A DNA stretch of 64,000 nt from an uncultured Brachybacterium sp. (GTDB taxonomy: Bacteria > Actinomycetota > Actinomycetes > Actinomycetales > Dermabacteraceae): assembly GCF_947500705.1 (NCBI RefSeq), contig NZ_CANMSY010000002.1, positions 310,001 through 374,000 on the forward strand. The letters are read 5' to 3'. The notes beneath the pieces are model-generated. The model worked only from the letters and a program-made list of their open reading frames with translations. It was not told where the DNA came from and did no database searches. The translations under genes and the position numbers were made by a program. Position 1 is the first letter of the stretch; the number at the start of each line of letters is the position of its first letter. Shown piece by piece: positions 31,389 to 39,152 of this stretch.

Positions 31389-31936
31389 GCGTGATCGCCT
31401 CCGTCGCGCTGTTCCAGCAGATGGTCGAGGATCGGGTCGAGCACCTCGATGCCGTCCCGCACTCCCCCTCGGGAGCCGGGAAGGTTGACCACGAAGCTGC
31501 GTCCGGCCATGCCGGCCAGGCCGCGGCTGAGCAGGGCGGTCGGAATCTTCTGGGCTCCGAGGCGGCGCACCGCCTCGAGGATGCCGGGCATCTCCCGCTC
31601 GATCAGCGGGGCGGTCTGCTCGGGGGTGACGTCGGTGGGGCTGATGCCGGTGCCGCCGGAGGTGATGACGATGTCGACGCCGTCCGTGATCGCCTCGGCC
31701 AGTGCGGCTCCGACCTCAGGTCCGTCGCTGACGACGCGCGCCTGGACCTGCCGAAGGCCTCGCCCGCTGAGCCATTGCACCAGCAATGGACCGGTGCGGT
31801 CCTCATAGGTGCCGTCGGCCGCCCGGGTGGACGCGATGATCACCCGGGCGCTGCCGTCCAGCAGCGGTGCGGGCGTCGCATCCTTACGCGTGGTGCAGTC
31901 GTCATCGGTGCGACGGGCCGGGATCTGCTTCACCAT
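31385..31936 (-). CDS. mog: Molybdopterin adenylyltransferase (MogA/MoaB type)
   Basis: This 183-residue protein activates molybdopterin by adenylation before molybdenum insertion. It has the MoCF-binding fold signatures VITSGGTGISPTDVTPE and VNLPGSRGGVRDGIEVLDP. The N-terminal 25 residues are a polar extension. It overlaps moaC by TGATG and moaE by ATGA, so translation is coupled across the operon. Mog and MoaB cannot be fully separated by eye. Confidence 0.92.
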   Translation of the reverse strand: MVKQIPARRTDDDCTTRKDATPAPLLDGSARVIIASTRAADGTYEDRTGPLLVQWLSGRGLRQVQARVVSDGPEVGAALAEAITDGVDIVITSGGTGISPTDVTPEQTAPLIEREMPGILEAVRRLGAQKIPTALLSRGLAGMAGRSFVVNLPGSRGGVRDGIEVLDPILDHLLEQRDGGDHA

Positions 31937-32574
31937 CAGCGGCCCACCCCCGACCGTGCAGGCTCCTCAGGGTGCCCAGCCGCTCCGCGCTGCTCCCCAG
32001 GTCCCGGGCTCGCCGCCGATTCCCGCGTCCAGTCCCCGCTCTTGCCACCGGACTTCGCGAGCACCTGGATGCCCTCGATGGTCGCGAGATGGTCCACGGC
32101 CTTGATCATGTCGTAGACGGTCAGAGCCGCCACCGTGGTAGCGGTCAGCGCCTCCATCTCGACCCCGGTGACGCCCTTGGTGCGCACCCGCGCGGTGATC
32201 TCCACCCTGTCCCCGCGGGGCACCAGATCCAGCTCCACCCCGGACAGCGGCAACGGGTGGCACAGCGGGATCAGTTCATGGGTGCGCTTGGCTCCCATGA
32301 TCCCGGCGATCCGGGCGGTGGCCAGGGCTTCCCCCTTGGGCAGGTCTCCCTCCGCGATGCGCGCGACCACATCGGGCCTGGTGCGCAGCACGGCCCGGGC
32401 GCTCGCCTCACGTGAGGTGACAGCCTTGTCGGTCACGTCGACCATGTGGGCGGAGCCGTCCGCACGCACATGGGACAGGTCGCCGGCAGTGTTGTTCGCT
32501 GCGGGGTCGTTCACCGCGCTGTCGTTCACTGCGCTGTCGTTCACGGCGCTGTCGTTCACTGCGCTGTCGTTCAT
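31936..32574 (-). CDS. moaC: Cyclic pyranopterin monophosphate synthase MoaC
   Basis: MoaC completes formation of cPMP from the MoaA product. The core shows HMVDVTDKAVTSREA, KGEALATARIAGIMGAKRT, ELIPLCHPLPL and EMEALTATTVAALTVYDM, all conserved. The N-terminus consists of NDSAV pentapeptides encoded by four to five 15-base repeats, and the C-terminus has a 25-residue polar tail, so the protein is 212 rather than about 160 residues. Start 32574 makes an ATGA overlap with moeA. Internal ATGs near the core are an alternative start. Confidence 0.95.
   Translation of the reverse strand: MNDSAVNDSAVNDSAVNDSAVNDPAANNTAGDLSHVRADGSAHMVDVTDKAVTSREASARAVLRTRPDVVARIAEGDLPKGEALATARIAGIMGAKRTHELIPLCHPLPLSGVELDLVPRGDRVEITARVRTKGVTGVEMEALTATTVAALTVYDMIKAVDHLATIEGIQVLAKSGGKSGDWTRESAASPGPGEQRGAAGHPEEPARSGVGR
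32506..32574. repeat. Coding 15-base minisatellite in moaC
   Basis: GTCGTTCACTGCGCT occurs four times with single-base changes, plus a partial fifth copy ending at the start codon. It encodes the NDSAV repeats at the MoaC N-terminus, so copy number changes length in whole pentapeptides. Confidence 0.9.
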
Positions 32575-33845
32575 GACTCTCCTCCAGGGATCAGCAGGAT
32601 CTCGAGCTGGTCGCCGTCATGCACGGTCTCGGTGCCGGTCGGGATCCGCACCAGAGCATCGGCTGCGGCGTACCCGCCGATCAGATGGGAGGAGGCACCC
32701 CCCACCAGGCGCACCCGGCCCGAGGGCAGCACCCGGGCCCGACGGTACTGATCCAGCGCGAGCGGCGAGTGCTCCTCCACCTCGAGCTGCACCGGCAGGT
32801 GCAGTCGGCGGCGAGCGGGTGCACCGAGCGCGGGCCTCGCGATGAGCTCGCAGCTGAGCAGCGCGGAGACCGGGTTGCCGGGGAAGGCCAGCCAGGGGAC
32901 CCGTCGCTCGTCCATCTCGAGGTAGCCGATGCCCTGCGGTCCGCCCGGCTGCAGGGCGACCTTCGGGAAGGCGAGGGTGACGCCGTCACGCCCGGCCGCG
33001 TGGCGGACCACCTCGAAGGCGCCCATGCTCACCCCGCCGCTGGTGACCACGAGGTCGACGTTCAGTGCCCGGATCTCCCGGCGTAGATGAACGAGCAGGG
33101 CGCCGGCGTCGTCGGGCACCACGCCGACGTGCACCACGTCGGCTCCCGCCTCGGTGAGGGCGGCTGCCAGCCCGGGACCGTTGGCATCGAAGACACTGCC
33201 GGGGGCGGGAGCTCCGCCGGCCCGGGAATGCACCTCGGAGCCGGTGGAGAGCACCATCACGCGCAGCGGGACGTCGACCTCCACGTCCACCACCCCGCAG
33301 GCCGCCAGATGGGCGATCCGGGCTGGGGTGAGCAGCCGGCCCTCCCGCAGCACGGTGTCCCCGCGGCGGGTGTCGGAGCCACGACGCCGCACGAACCGGC
33401 CGGTCGCGACGGAGGCGGGGGTGAGCGTGACCGTCGGGGCCGGGCGTGCGTCGGGCACCTCATCGACAGGGGTGAAGCGTCCCTCGGAACTCTCCTCGAC
33501 GGGGATCACCAGCTCGGCGCCCGACGGGATGGGCGCTCCGGTCATGATCGCTCGCGCGGTGCCAGGTGCGAGCACGGCGGGTTCGTCCCCAGCGGCGATC
33601 GTCGGCCCCAGCGGGAGCGTCACGCGCGCACCGGATCCCTGGAGATCATGCGCCGCGAGCGCGAAGCCGTCCATCTGAGAGTTGTCGTGACCAGGGACGT
33701 CCACCAGGGCACGCTGCTCCCGGACGGCGACCCGTCCCACCGCGCGGCCATCCAACGGGATCACCTCGGTGGTGCGGACGGTGCCGAGCAGGGCGACAGC
33801 ATCGGCCACGTGATCAGCCAGGGGGATCCGCTGGGCACCGGACAT
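32571..33845 (-). CDS. moeA: Molybdopterin molybdenumtransferase MoeA
   Basis: This 424-residue enzyme inserts molybdate into adenylated molybdopterin. All typical blocks are present: SQMDGFALAAHDL, IMTGAPIPSGAELVIPVE, STGSEV, VTSGGVSMGAFEVV and WLAFPGNPVSALL, followed by the C-terminal MoeA domain IV. ATG 33845 is used; the open extension to 34121 covers the divergent promoter region. It is the first gene of a four-gene operon. A CATACT -10 at 33895-33900 would give a leader of about 43 bases with GGGAG. Confidence 0.95.
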   Translation of the reverse strand: MSGAQRIPLADHVADAVALLGTVRTTEVIPLDGRAVGRVAVREQRALVDVPGHDNSQMDGFALAAHDLQGSGARVTLPLGPTIAAGDEPAVLAPGTARAIMTGAPIPSGAELVIPVEESSEGRFTPVDEVPDARPAPTVTLTPASVATGRFVRRRGSDTRRGDTVLREGRLLTPARIAHLAACGVVDVEVDVPLRVMVLSTGSEVHSRAGGAPAPGSVFDANGPGLAAALTEAGADVVHVGVVPDDAGALLVHLRREIRALNVDLVVTSGGVSMGAFEVVRHAAGRDGVTLAFPKVALQPGGPQGIGYLEMDERRVPWLAFPGNPVSALLSCELIARPALGAPARRRLHLPVQLEVEEHSPLALDQYRRARVLPSGRVRLVGGASSHLIGGYAAADALVRIPTGTETVHDGDQLEILLIPGGES

Positions 33846-34084
33846 CTCGCACTCGCTCCCGTCTCCACGCTCGGCGTCTCCGTGACGCACCACCAGTATG
33901 GCGCGCCGGTTCCCGCTGCGGCGCCGCGAAGGTCGCCGTGGTGCCTGGAAGGCCGGTACGCACTGCAGCTGGACTGGCACCTGGTCGACAGACACAACGG
34001 AAGTCCTCACCACCGTGCAGGTGCGCCCCCTATCCTGGAGCGAGATCCCGGCGTTGCCGGGCCGCGCTGGAAAGGAGTGAGCAG
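33846..34084. promoter_or_regulatory. Divergent moeA/moaA promoter region
   Basis: These 239 bases contain CATACT (minus, 33895-33900) as a -10 for moeA and TATCCT (plus, 34031-34036) as a -10 for moaA. The latter gives a leader of about 42 bases ending in AAAGGAG. I find no good molybdate-operator (ModE-type) palindrome and no molybdenum-cofactor riboswitch structure. Confidence 0.45.
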
Positions 34085-35185
34085 ATGGCATCGCGCCGCA
34101 TCTCGCTGGGGATGCCGACACCGCGCAGGACCGACGAGACCGCGACCGAGCTCCCCGACACCTCGGACCGTCCCGACACCCCCGCTCTCGCCGACCGCTT
34201 CGGCCGGGAGGCGACGGACCTCCGCCTCTCGCTCACGGATTTCTGCAACCTGCGCTGCACCTACTGCATGCCCGAATCCGGGATGACGTTCCTGAAGAAG
34301 GATCAGCTGCTGAGCGTGGACGAGGTGGTGCGCCTGGTGCGGATCGGGGTGGAGCGCCTGGGCATCGAACAGGTGCGCTTCACCGGCGGCGAGCCGTTGA
34401 CCCGCCCCGATCTCGAGCAGATCATCGCCGGTGTCGCCGCGCTCCCCCATCGCCCGGACATCTCTCTGACCACCAACGCGATCGGCCTGGACCATCGCGC
34501 CGCGCCCCTGCGCGAGGCGGGGCTGGACCGGATCAACGTCTCCCTGGACTCCGTGGTCTCCGAGACCTTCGAGCGGCTGACCCGGCGCCCGCTGCTGCAC
34601 CGGGTGCTGGCCGGGATCGACGGTGCCCGGCAGGCTGGACTCGCTCCGATCAAGGTCAACGCCGTGCTGCTGCCCGGGGTCAACGACCATGAGCTGCCCG
34701 ATCTGCTGGACTGGTGCCTGGACCGGGACCTGCAGCTGCGCGTGATCGAGCAGATGCCGCTGGATGCGGACCACATCTGGGACCGCAGCTCGATGCTCAC
34801 CGCGGGTGACATGCAGTCACTGCTCGCCCCCCGCTACGTGCTCACCCCGGTGGCCGAGGCCCGGGACGGCGCCCCCGCGGAGCTGTTCGAGGTCGAGGAT
34901 CGCGCCACCGGTCGCCATCGCGGAAGGGTGGGCATCATCGCCTCGGTCACCCGGCCCTTCTGCGCCGACTGCCGCCGCACCCGGCTCACCGCCGAGGGCC
35001 GCGTGCGCACCTGCCTGTTCTCCCGGGAGGAGACGGATCTGCGCGGCGCGCTGCGCTCCGGGGTCGAGGACGAGCAGATCGCCAGGATCTGGCGTGCCGC
35101 CCAGTGGGGCAAGAAGGCCGGTCACGGCATGGACCGCGAGGACTTCGTGCAGCCGGAGCGCCCGATGAGCGCGATCGGCGGCTGA
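34085..35185 (+). CDS. moaA: GTP 3',8-cyclase MoaA (radical SAM)
   Basis: This 366-residue radical SAM enzyme begins cofactor synthesis from GTP. The N-terminal cluster motif CNLRCTYC is followed by FTGGEPLTRPDLE. The C-terminal second cluster uses CADCRRTRLTAEGRVRTC. The usual Gly-Gly end is present (SAIGG). The N-terminal 45 residues are a Thr/Asp-rich extension. AAAGGAG fixes ATG 34085. It is co-transcribed with moaD. Confidence 0.97.
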   Translation: MASRRISLGMPTPRRTDETATELPDTSDRPDTPALADRFGREATDLRLSLTDFCNLRCTYCMPESGMTFLKKDQLLSVDEVVRLVRIGVERLGIEQVRFTGGEPLTRPDLEQIIAGVAALPHRPDISLTTNAIGLDHRAAPLREAGLDRINVSLDSVVSETFERLTRRPLLHRVLAGIDGARQAGLAPIKVNAVLLPGVNDHELPDLLDWCLDRDLQLRVIEQMPLDADHIWDRSSMLTAGDMQSLLAPRYVLTPVAEARDGAPAELFEVEDRATGRHRGRVGIIASVTRPFCADCRRTRLTAEGRVRTCLFSREETDLRGALRSGVEDEQIARIWRAAQWGKKAGHGMDREDFVQPERPMSAIGG

Positions 35186-35196
35186 GAGAGGACGAG

Positions 35197-35514
35197 ATGA
35201 CCAGCATCGACATCACGGGAGACTCAGAGCGGATCAGCGGAGGGAGCACCGGCGATCCCGTCGGCCCCGGCCCCCGCATCGCGGTGCGCCTGTTCGCGGG
35301 AGCCGCCGCAGAGTTCGGGGCCGACGCCACGACCGTGCAGGCAGCGACTGTGCAGGACGCCGTGGACGCCCTGCTGGCGGGGGCCTCCGCCGAGGCGGCC
35401 CGGGTGATCGACCGTTCGAGCTTCCTGATCAACGCCGTGGCCTGCCCGGACCGCACCCGTGCGCTCGCCGACGGCGACCGGATGGACGTGCTCCCACCCT
35501 TCGCCGGCGGCTGA
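35197..35514 (+). CDS. moaD: Molybdopterin synthase small subunit MoaD
   Basis: This 105-residue ubiquitin-like sulfur carrier ends FAGG; the terminal glycine is adenylated by MoeB and thiolated. The core IAVRLFAGAAAEFGADAT and DRMDVLPPFAGG are typical, with a 26-residue N-terminal extension. GAGAGGA precedes the ATG, 11 bases after moaA. Its stop codon lies inside a bidirectional hairpin shared with moeB. Confidence 0.94.
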   Translation: MTSIDITGDSERISGGSTGDPVGPGPRIAVRLFAGAAAEFGADATTVQAATVQDAVDALLAGASAEAARVIDRSSFLINAVACPDRTRALADGDRMDVLPPFAGG

Positions 35515-35548
35515 TCCCGCGCGGCTGCTGACTCTCCCGGGATCAGCC
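35509..35548. terminator. Bidirectional terminator between moaD and moeB
   Basis: GGCTGATCCCG (35509-35519) and CGGGATCAGCC (35538-35548) form a perfect 11-base stem that includes both stop codons. It would separate the two convergent transcripts. No T-run. Confidence 0.65.
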
Positions 35549-36862
35549 CGGCAGCCCCACCTCGATCCCACTGCCCTCCACAGCGCCGAATCCGCCGCGC
35601 AGCGAGCGCACGGCGATTCCTCGCTCAGCCAGCACCCGTTGCGCGCTCGCCGAGCGTGAGCCGGCCGCGCAGTAGAGCACGGCCCCCTCGAGCCCTGCCG
35701 CTGCGGCGGAGAGCCCGGACGACTCCGCCCCATCCGCCGGCACAGACGTTCCTGACGCGTCGGACCGTCCCGCCAGCGCCAGCAGCTCGGCCATCGGCAC
35801 GTGCTCGGCGCCAGCCACCATCCCGTCGGCCAGCTCGTGGGTCTCCCGGATGTCGATCACCCGCACCCCCTCGGCCAGCAGCGCCGGCAGCTCGGCGACC
35901 GTGAGCTCATCGGTCGCGGGCCCCGTGGGCCCCGGCAGCCCGCAGGTGACCATCACGTCCTCGATCTCCGTCACCGCAGGGCGCTGCGGGTCCCGGGCCA
36001 GCGGCAGCTCGTCCCAGCGGGCGCGGAGCGCGTCGTAGAGGGCGAGCCGGCCGAAGAGCACGTCCCCGAGCCCGGCCAGGACCTTGACCGCCTCCATCGC
36101 CATGGTCGCGCCCATCACCCCGCACAGCATGCCCAGCACCCCGGCCTCGGAGCAGCTCGGCACCTCCCCGGGACGGGGCGGCACCGGGTGCACATCGCGA
36201 TAGGTCACGCCGCGCCCGCCCGCGCCCCAGAACACGCTGACCTGCCCCGAGAATGCCAGGATCGATCCCCACACCAGGGGGAGGTCGAGGATCTCGCACG
36301 CGTCGGAGGCCATATAGCGGGTCGGGAAGTTGTCGGTGCCATCGAGCACGAGATGATGGCCGTCCAGCATCTCGAGCGCAGAGGCGGGGGTGACCGTCCG
36401 GGCCACTGCTCGCACCGAGATCTCCGGGTTCAGCGCGCGCAGCCGTTCTGCCGCGGCGACCGCCTTGGAACGGCCCATATCCGCGTCGCCGAAGAGCACC
36501 TGCCGGTGCAGGTTGGTCGCGTCGACGGTGTCCGGATCGAAGACCGTGATCTCCCCGATCCCGGCGGCGGCCAGATAGGACAGCACCGGTGCCCCGAGCC
36601 CGCCGGCACCGATCACCGCGACGCGGGAGGCGGCGAGCCGCCTCTGCCCGAGAGCGCCCAGCTGAGGCAGGCGCATCTGGCGGAGGTAGCGCTCCTGGGA
36701 CCCGGCCGCCGCCTCCGGACCGGGTGCGACCGCGCGGTCACCGATATCCGGCAGGCCACGTCCGCCTCCGGGCTCCGGTCGCTGCGCCGACGCGGGCGAA
36801 GTGACCACCGGGGAACTTGCGGCATGCACAGACCTCTCGAAAACTCCATGACTTTCCACCAT
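35543..36862 (-). CDS. moeB: MoeB-type E1 activating enzyme fused to a rhodanese domain
   Basis: This 439-residue protein activates the MoaD C-terminus with ATP and supplies sulfur. The ThiF/MoeB domain has the nucleotide loop VAVIGAGGLGAPVLSYLA, NLHRQVLF, DGTDNFPTRY and the cysteine-containing GEVPSCSEAGVLGMLCG. From about residue 330 a rhodanese domain follows, with the active-site loop LYCAAGSRSASAQR. Such MoeBR fusions are known in actinobacteria. The ATG at 36862 has GGGGGAG upstream; the first 55 residues are poorly conserved, so a later start is possible. Confidence 0.93.
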   Translation of the reverse strand: MVESHGVFERSVHAASSPVVTSPASAQRPEPGGGRGLPDIGDRAVAPGPEAAAGSQERYLRQMRLPQLGALGQRRLAASRVAVIGAGGLGAPVLSYLAAAGIGEITVFDPDTVDATNLHRQVLFGDADMGRSKAVAAAERLRALNPEISVRAVARTVTPASALEMLDGHHLVLDGTDNFPTRYMASDACEILDLPLVWGSILAFSGQVSVFWGAGGRGVTYRDVHPVPPRPGEVPSCSEAGVLGMLCGVMGATMAMEAVKVLAGLGDVLFGRLALYDALRARWDELPLARDPQRPAVTEIEDVMVTCGLPGPTGPATDELTVAELPALLAEGVRVIDIRETHELADGMVAGAEHVPMAELLALAGRSDASGTSVPADGAESSGLSAAAAGLEGAVLYCAAGSRSASAQRVLAERGIAVRSLRGGFGAVEGSGIEVGLPG

Positions 36863-36958
36863 GTGAGGTAGTCTCCCCCACGGCCACGCACTGTGGCAGG
36901 TGGATAACGATTCGGCTATGGAGCCGATCCCAGCGCGAAGATGCGCGTCCTTGTGACC

Positions 36959-36964
36959 TACAGT
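36959..36964 (+). promoter_or_regulatory. Possible -10 element of the peptide ABC operon
   Basis: TACAGT lies 68 bases before the short upstream ORF. I see no matching -35 at 17 bases, so this is tentative. Confidence 0.4.
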
Positions 36965-36982
36965 GCAGAAACCTGCTCAGAG

Positions 36983-37002
36983 GCTCCGCACGGTTGCGGA
37001 GC
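36983..37002 (+). promoter_or_regulatory. Leader hairpin upstream of the ABC operon
   Basis: GCTCCGCA and TGCGGAGC form a perfect eight-base stem with a CGGT loop, in the predicted leader just before the upstream ORF. No T-run follows, so it is not a typical attenuator. Confidence 0.45.
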
Positions 37003-37031
37003 GAGCACCGATCATGTGAGGAATCCTGACG

Positions 37032-37142
37032 ATGCGATCACCTTCGTCTGCCTGGAGTCGTCCGAGCCGCCGTGATGGCGCCCGGGTGCTCAGGGTCTCC
37101 AGTGCGATGATCCCGAGTCTCATCTCGGGAGCCGGTGCATGA
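37032..37142 (+). CDS. Short upstream ORF (36 residues) coupled to the ABC permease
   Basis: The frame runs from ATG 37032, with GAGGAA nine bases upstream, to a TGA that overlaps the permease ATG as ATGA. The product is basic and Ser/Arg-rich, starting MRSPSSAWSRPSRRDG. It has no signal peptide or membrane helix. The coupling suggests a leader peptide that tunes translation of the transporter rather than a stable protein, but this is inference. Confidence 0.5.
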   Translation: MRSPSSAWSRPSRRDGARVLRVSSAMIPSLISGAGA

Positions 37143-38128
37143 CCCAGTACATCCTGCGGCGGTTCGTCAACTACCTGGTCCTCACGGTGATCGCGACCGT
37201 GTTCTCGTACATCGCCGCGAGCCTCTTCTTCTACCCGCGCCGGCGCTATCTCGGGATCAACCCTCCGATCCCCGAGGAGTCGGTCGACGGCATCCTCAGC
37301 GCCTATGGCGTCAACGACAAGGACCCGGTGCTGCTGCGCACCTGGTGGTGGATCGAACGCATCATCTTCGAGCCCCTCTCGCAGAAGCTGGGACAGGACC
37401 TCCAGGGCAACTGGGTCATCAACGAGATCGTCGGCCGGGCCGGGACCAGCCTCCGCCTGCTCCTGCTGGGTGCCCTGCTGGCCGCGCTCCTCGGCGTCAC
37501 GCTCGGTGTCTGGGGTGCGGTGCGCCAGTACAAGGCGTCCGACCAGATCGTCTCCTACGCCTCCTTCATCCTGATCTCGACCCCGACCTTCGTCGGCGGC
37601 GTGATCCTGATGATCCTGGCGACGAACTTCAACCAGCTGCTGGGCTTCCAGATGATCCGATTCACCGGGTCCTACACGCCCGGCATCACAGGGTTCTTCC
37701 CCCAGCTGTGGGACGGCTTCGTGCATCTGCTGCTGCCCACGATCGCGCTGATGCTGTTCGGCGCGGCCGGCTACTCCCGCTATCAGCGCTCGCTGATGCT
37801 GGACGTGCTGGGCAGCGACTTCATCCGCACCGCCCGGGCGAAGGGCGCCACCCGCAACCATGCACTGGTCAAGCACGGCGTGCGGGTCGCGCTGATCCCG
37901 ATGTCCACCTACCTCGCGTACAGCTTCGGCACGCTGGTGGCCGGCTCGGCGTTCCTCGAGATCATCTTCTCGTGGGAGGGCATGGGCAAGTACGGCATCG
38001 TCGCCGTCCAGACCTCCGACGTCAACGCGCTGGCCGGCAACGTGTGCTTCACCGCGATCCTGCTGCTGTTCAGCTCCACCCTGTCCGAAGTGCTGTACGC
38101 GGCGCTCGACCCGAGAGTGAGGGTCTGA
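37139..38128 (+). CDS. Peptide-type ABC transporter permease (DppB/OppB family)
   Basis: This 329-residue permease begins MTQYILRRFVNYLVLTV, the usual start of this subunit. It has six membrane helices and the ATPase-contact loop in DFIRTARAKGATRNHALVKH (the EAA-like motif). A long periplasmic loop follows helix 1. It pairs with the next gene to form the channel of a binding-protein-dependent importer for oligopeptides or similar solutes. Confidence 0.94.
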   Translation: MTQYILRRFVNYLVLTVIATVFSYIAASLFFYPRRRYLGINPPIPEESVDGILSAYGVNDKDPVLLRTWWWIERIIFEPLSQKLGQDLQGNWVINEIVGRAGTSLRLLLLGALLAALLGVTLGVWGAVRQYKASDQIVSYASFILISTPTFVGGVILMILATNFNQLLGFQMIRFTGSYTPGITGFFPQLWDGFVHLLLPTIALMLFGAAGYSRYQRSLMLDVLGSDFIRTARAKGATRNHALVKHGVRVALIPMSTYLAYSFGTLVAGSAFLEIIFSWEGMGKYGIVAVQTSDVNALAGNVCFTAILLLFSSTLSEVLYAALDPRVRV

Positions 38129-38129
38129 C

Positions 38130-39152
38130 ATGTCGATGAACGCACAGCAGCCCGCTGACCGCGGCGCCGATCTCGCCGAGGACCTCGAGCCCACGGCGCA
38201 CCTGATCGCCGAGAAGGCCGACACCACCGCGTCCCAGCAGGAGAAGGCGCACCGCCCCATCTCTCGTGGCCGCCTGGTCTGGCGCCGTCTGAAGGGCAAG
38301 CCGAACTTCTACATCGGCGGCGCGATCGTGCTGGCGATCGTGGCCTTCGCCCTCTTCGGCGACCTCTTCAACATCTACACCCAGGGCCAGCAGGACTCCT
38401 TCAACTTCAACTCCCCGCCGAGCGCTCAGCACTACTTCGGCACCGATGCGATCGGGGTGGACCTGTACGCCTCGATGACCTCGGCGCTGCGCACCTCGCT
38501 GCTGATCGGCTTCCTCGCGGCGCCCACCGCCACGCTCGTCGCGGCCATCATGGGCTCGCTGGCCGGCTACCTCGGCGGTCCGTTCGAGATGTTCACGAAC
38601 TGGCTGATCAACCTGCTGCTGGTGCTGCCGGTCTTCTACGTCCTGATGATCGTCTCGCCCGCGATCGCCGATCCGAGCAACCTGCCCGGCGCGATCCAGT
38701 GGCTCGGCTTCATGCCCGCCTGGGGCCTGCTGGTCATCGCGATCGGGCTGTTCAGCTGGATGATCATGGCCCAGATCGTGAAGAACCAGACCAAGTCGCT
38801 CAAGGAGCGCGAGTACGTCAAGGCCGCGCGCTACATGGGCGTGAGCACCCCGACCATCCTGCGCCGCCACATCATCCCCAACGTCGCCTCGCTGCTGATC
38901 ATCGACGGCGCCCTCGGCGTCGCCGGCGCGATCCTCGCGGAGACCTCGCTGTCCTTCTTCGGCCTGGGCATCCAGGCCCCTGACGTCTCCCTGGGGACGC
39001 TGCTGCAGGACGGCACCGGGGCCGCGGTCTCGAGGCCGTGGCTGTTCGTCATCCCCGCATCCTTCCTGATCGCCCTGCTGACCGGTGTCGCGCTCGTGGG
39101 CGACGCCCTGCGCGATGCCATCGACCCCACCAGTGAGGTGAACCGTGCCTGA
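38130..39152 (+). CDS. Peptide-type ABC transporter permease (DppC/OppC family)
   Basis: This 340-residue permease has an N-terminal cytoplasmic extension of about 60 residues, then FYIGGAIVLAIVAFALFG, the segment HYFGTDAIGVDLYASMTSAL characteristic of DppC proteins, and the ATPase-contact loop REYVKAARYMGVSTPTILRR. It starts two bases after the DppB-like gene and overlaps the ATPase gene by eight bases. Confidence 0.94.
   Translation: MSMNAQQPADRGADLAEDLEPTAHLIAEKADTTASQQEKAHRPISRGRLVWRRLKGKPNFYIGGAIVLAIVAFALFGDLFNIYTQGQQDSFNFNSPPSAQHYFGTDAIGVDLYASMTSALRTSLLIGFLAAPTATLVAAIMGSLAGYLGGPFEMFTNWLINLLLVLPVFYVLMIVSPAIADPSNLPGAIQWLGFMPAWGLLVIAIGLFSWMIMAQIVKNQTKSLKEREYVKAARYMGVSTPTILRRHIIPNVASLLIIDGALGVAGAILAETSLSFFGLGIQAPDVSLGTLLQDGTGAAVSRPWLFVIPASFLIALLTGVALVGDALRDAIDPTSEVNRA

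Noticed and set aside
33846..34121. N-terminal extension of MoeA up to 34121
   Set aside because: It would cover the divergent promoters and the moaA ribosome site and has no similarity to MoeA.
36983..37002. Riboswitch or attenuator before the ABC operon
   Set aside because: Only one simple eight-base hairpin is visible, without a T-run or a competing structure; I report it just as a leader hairpin.
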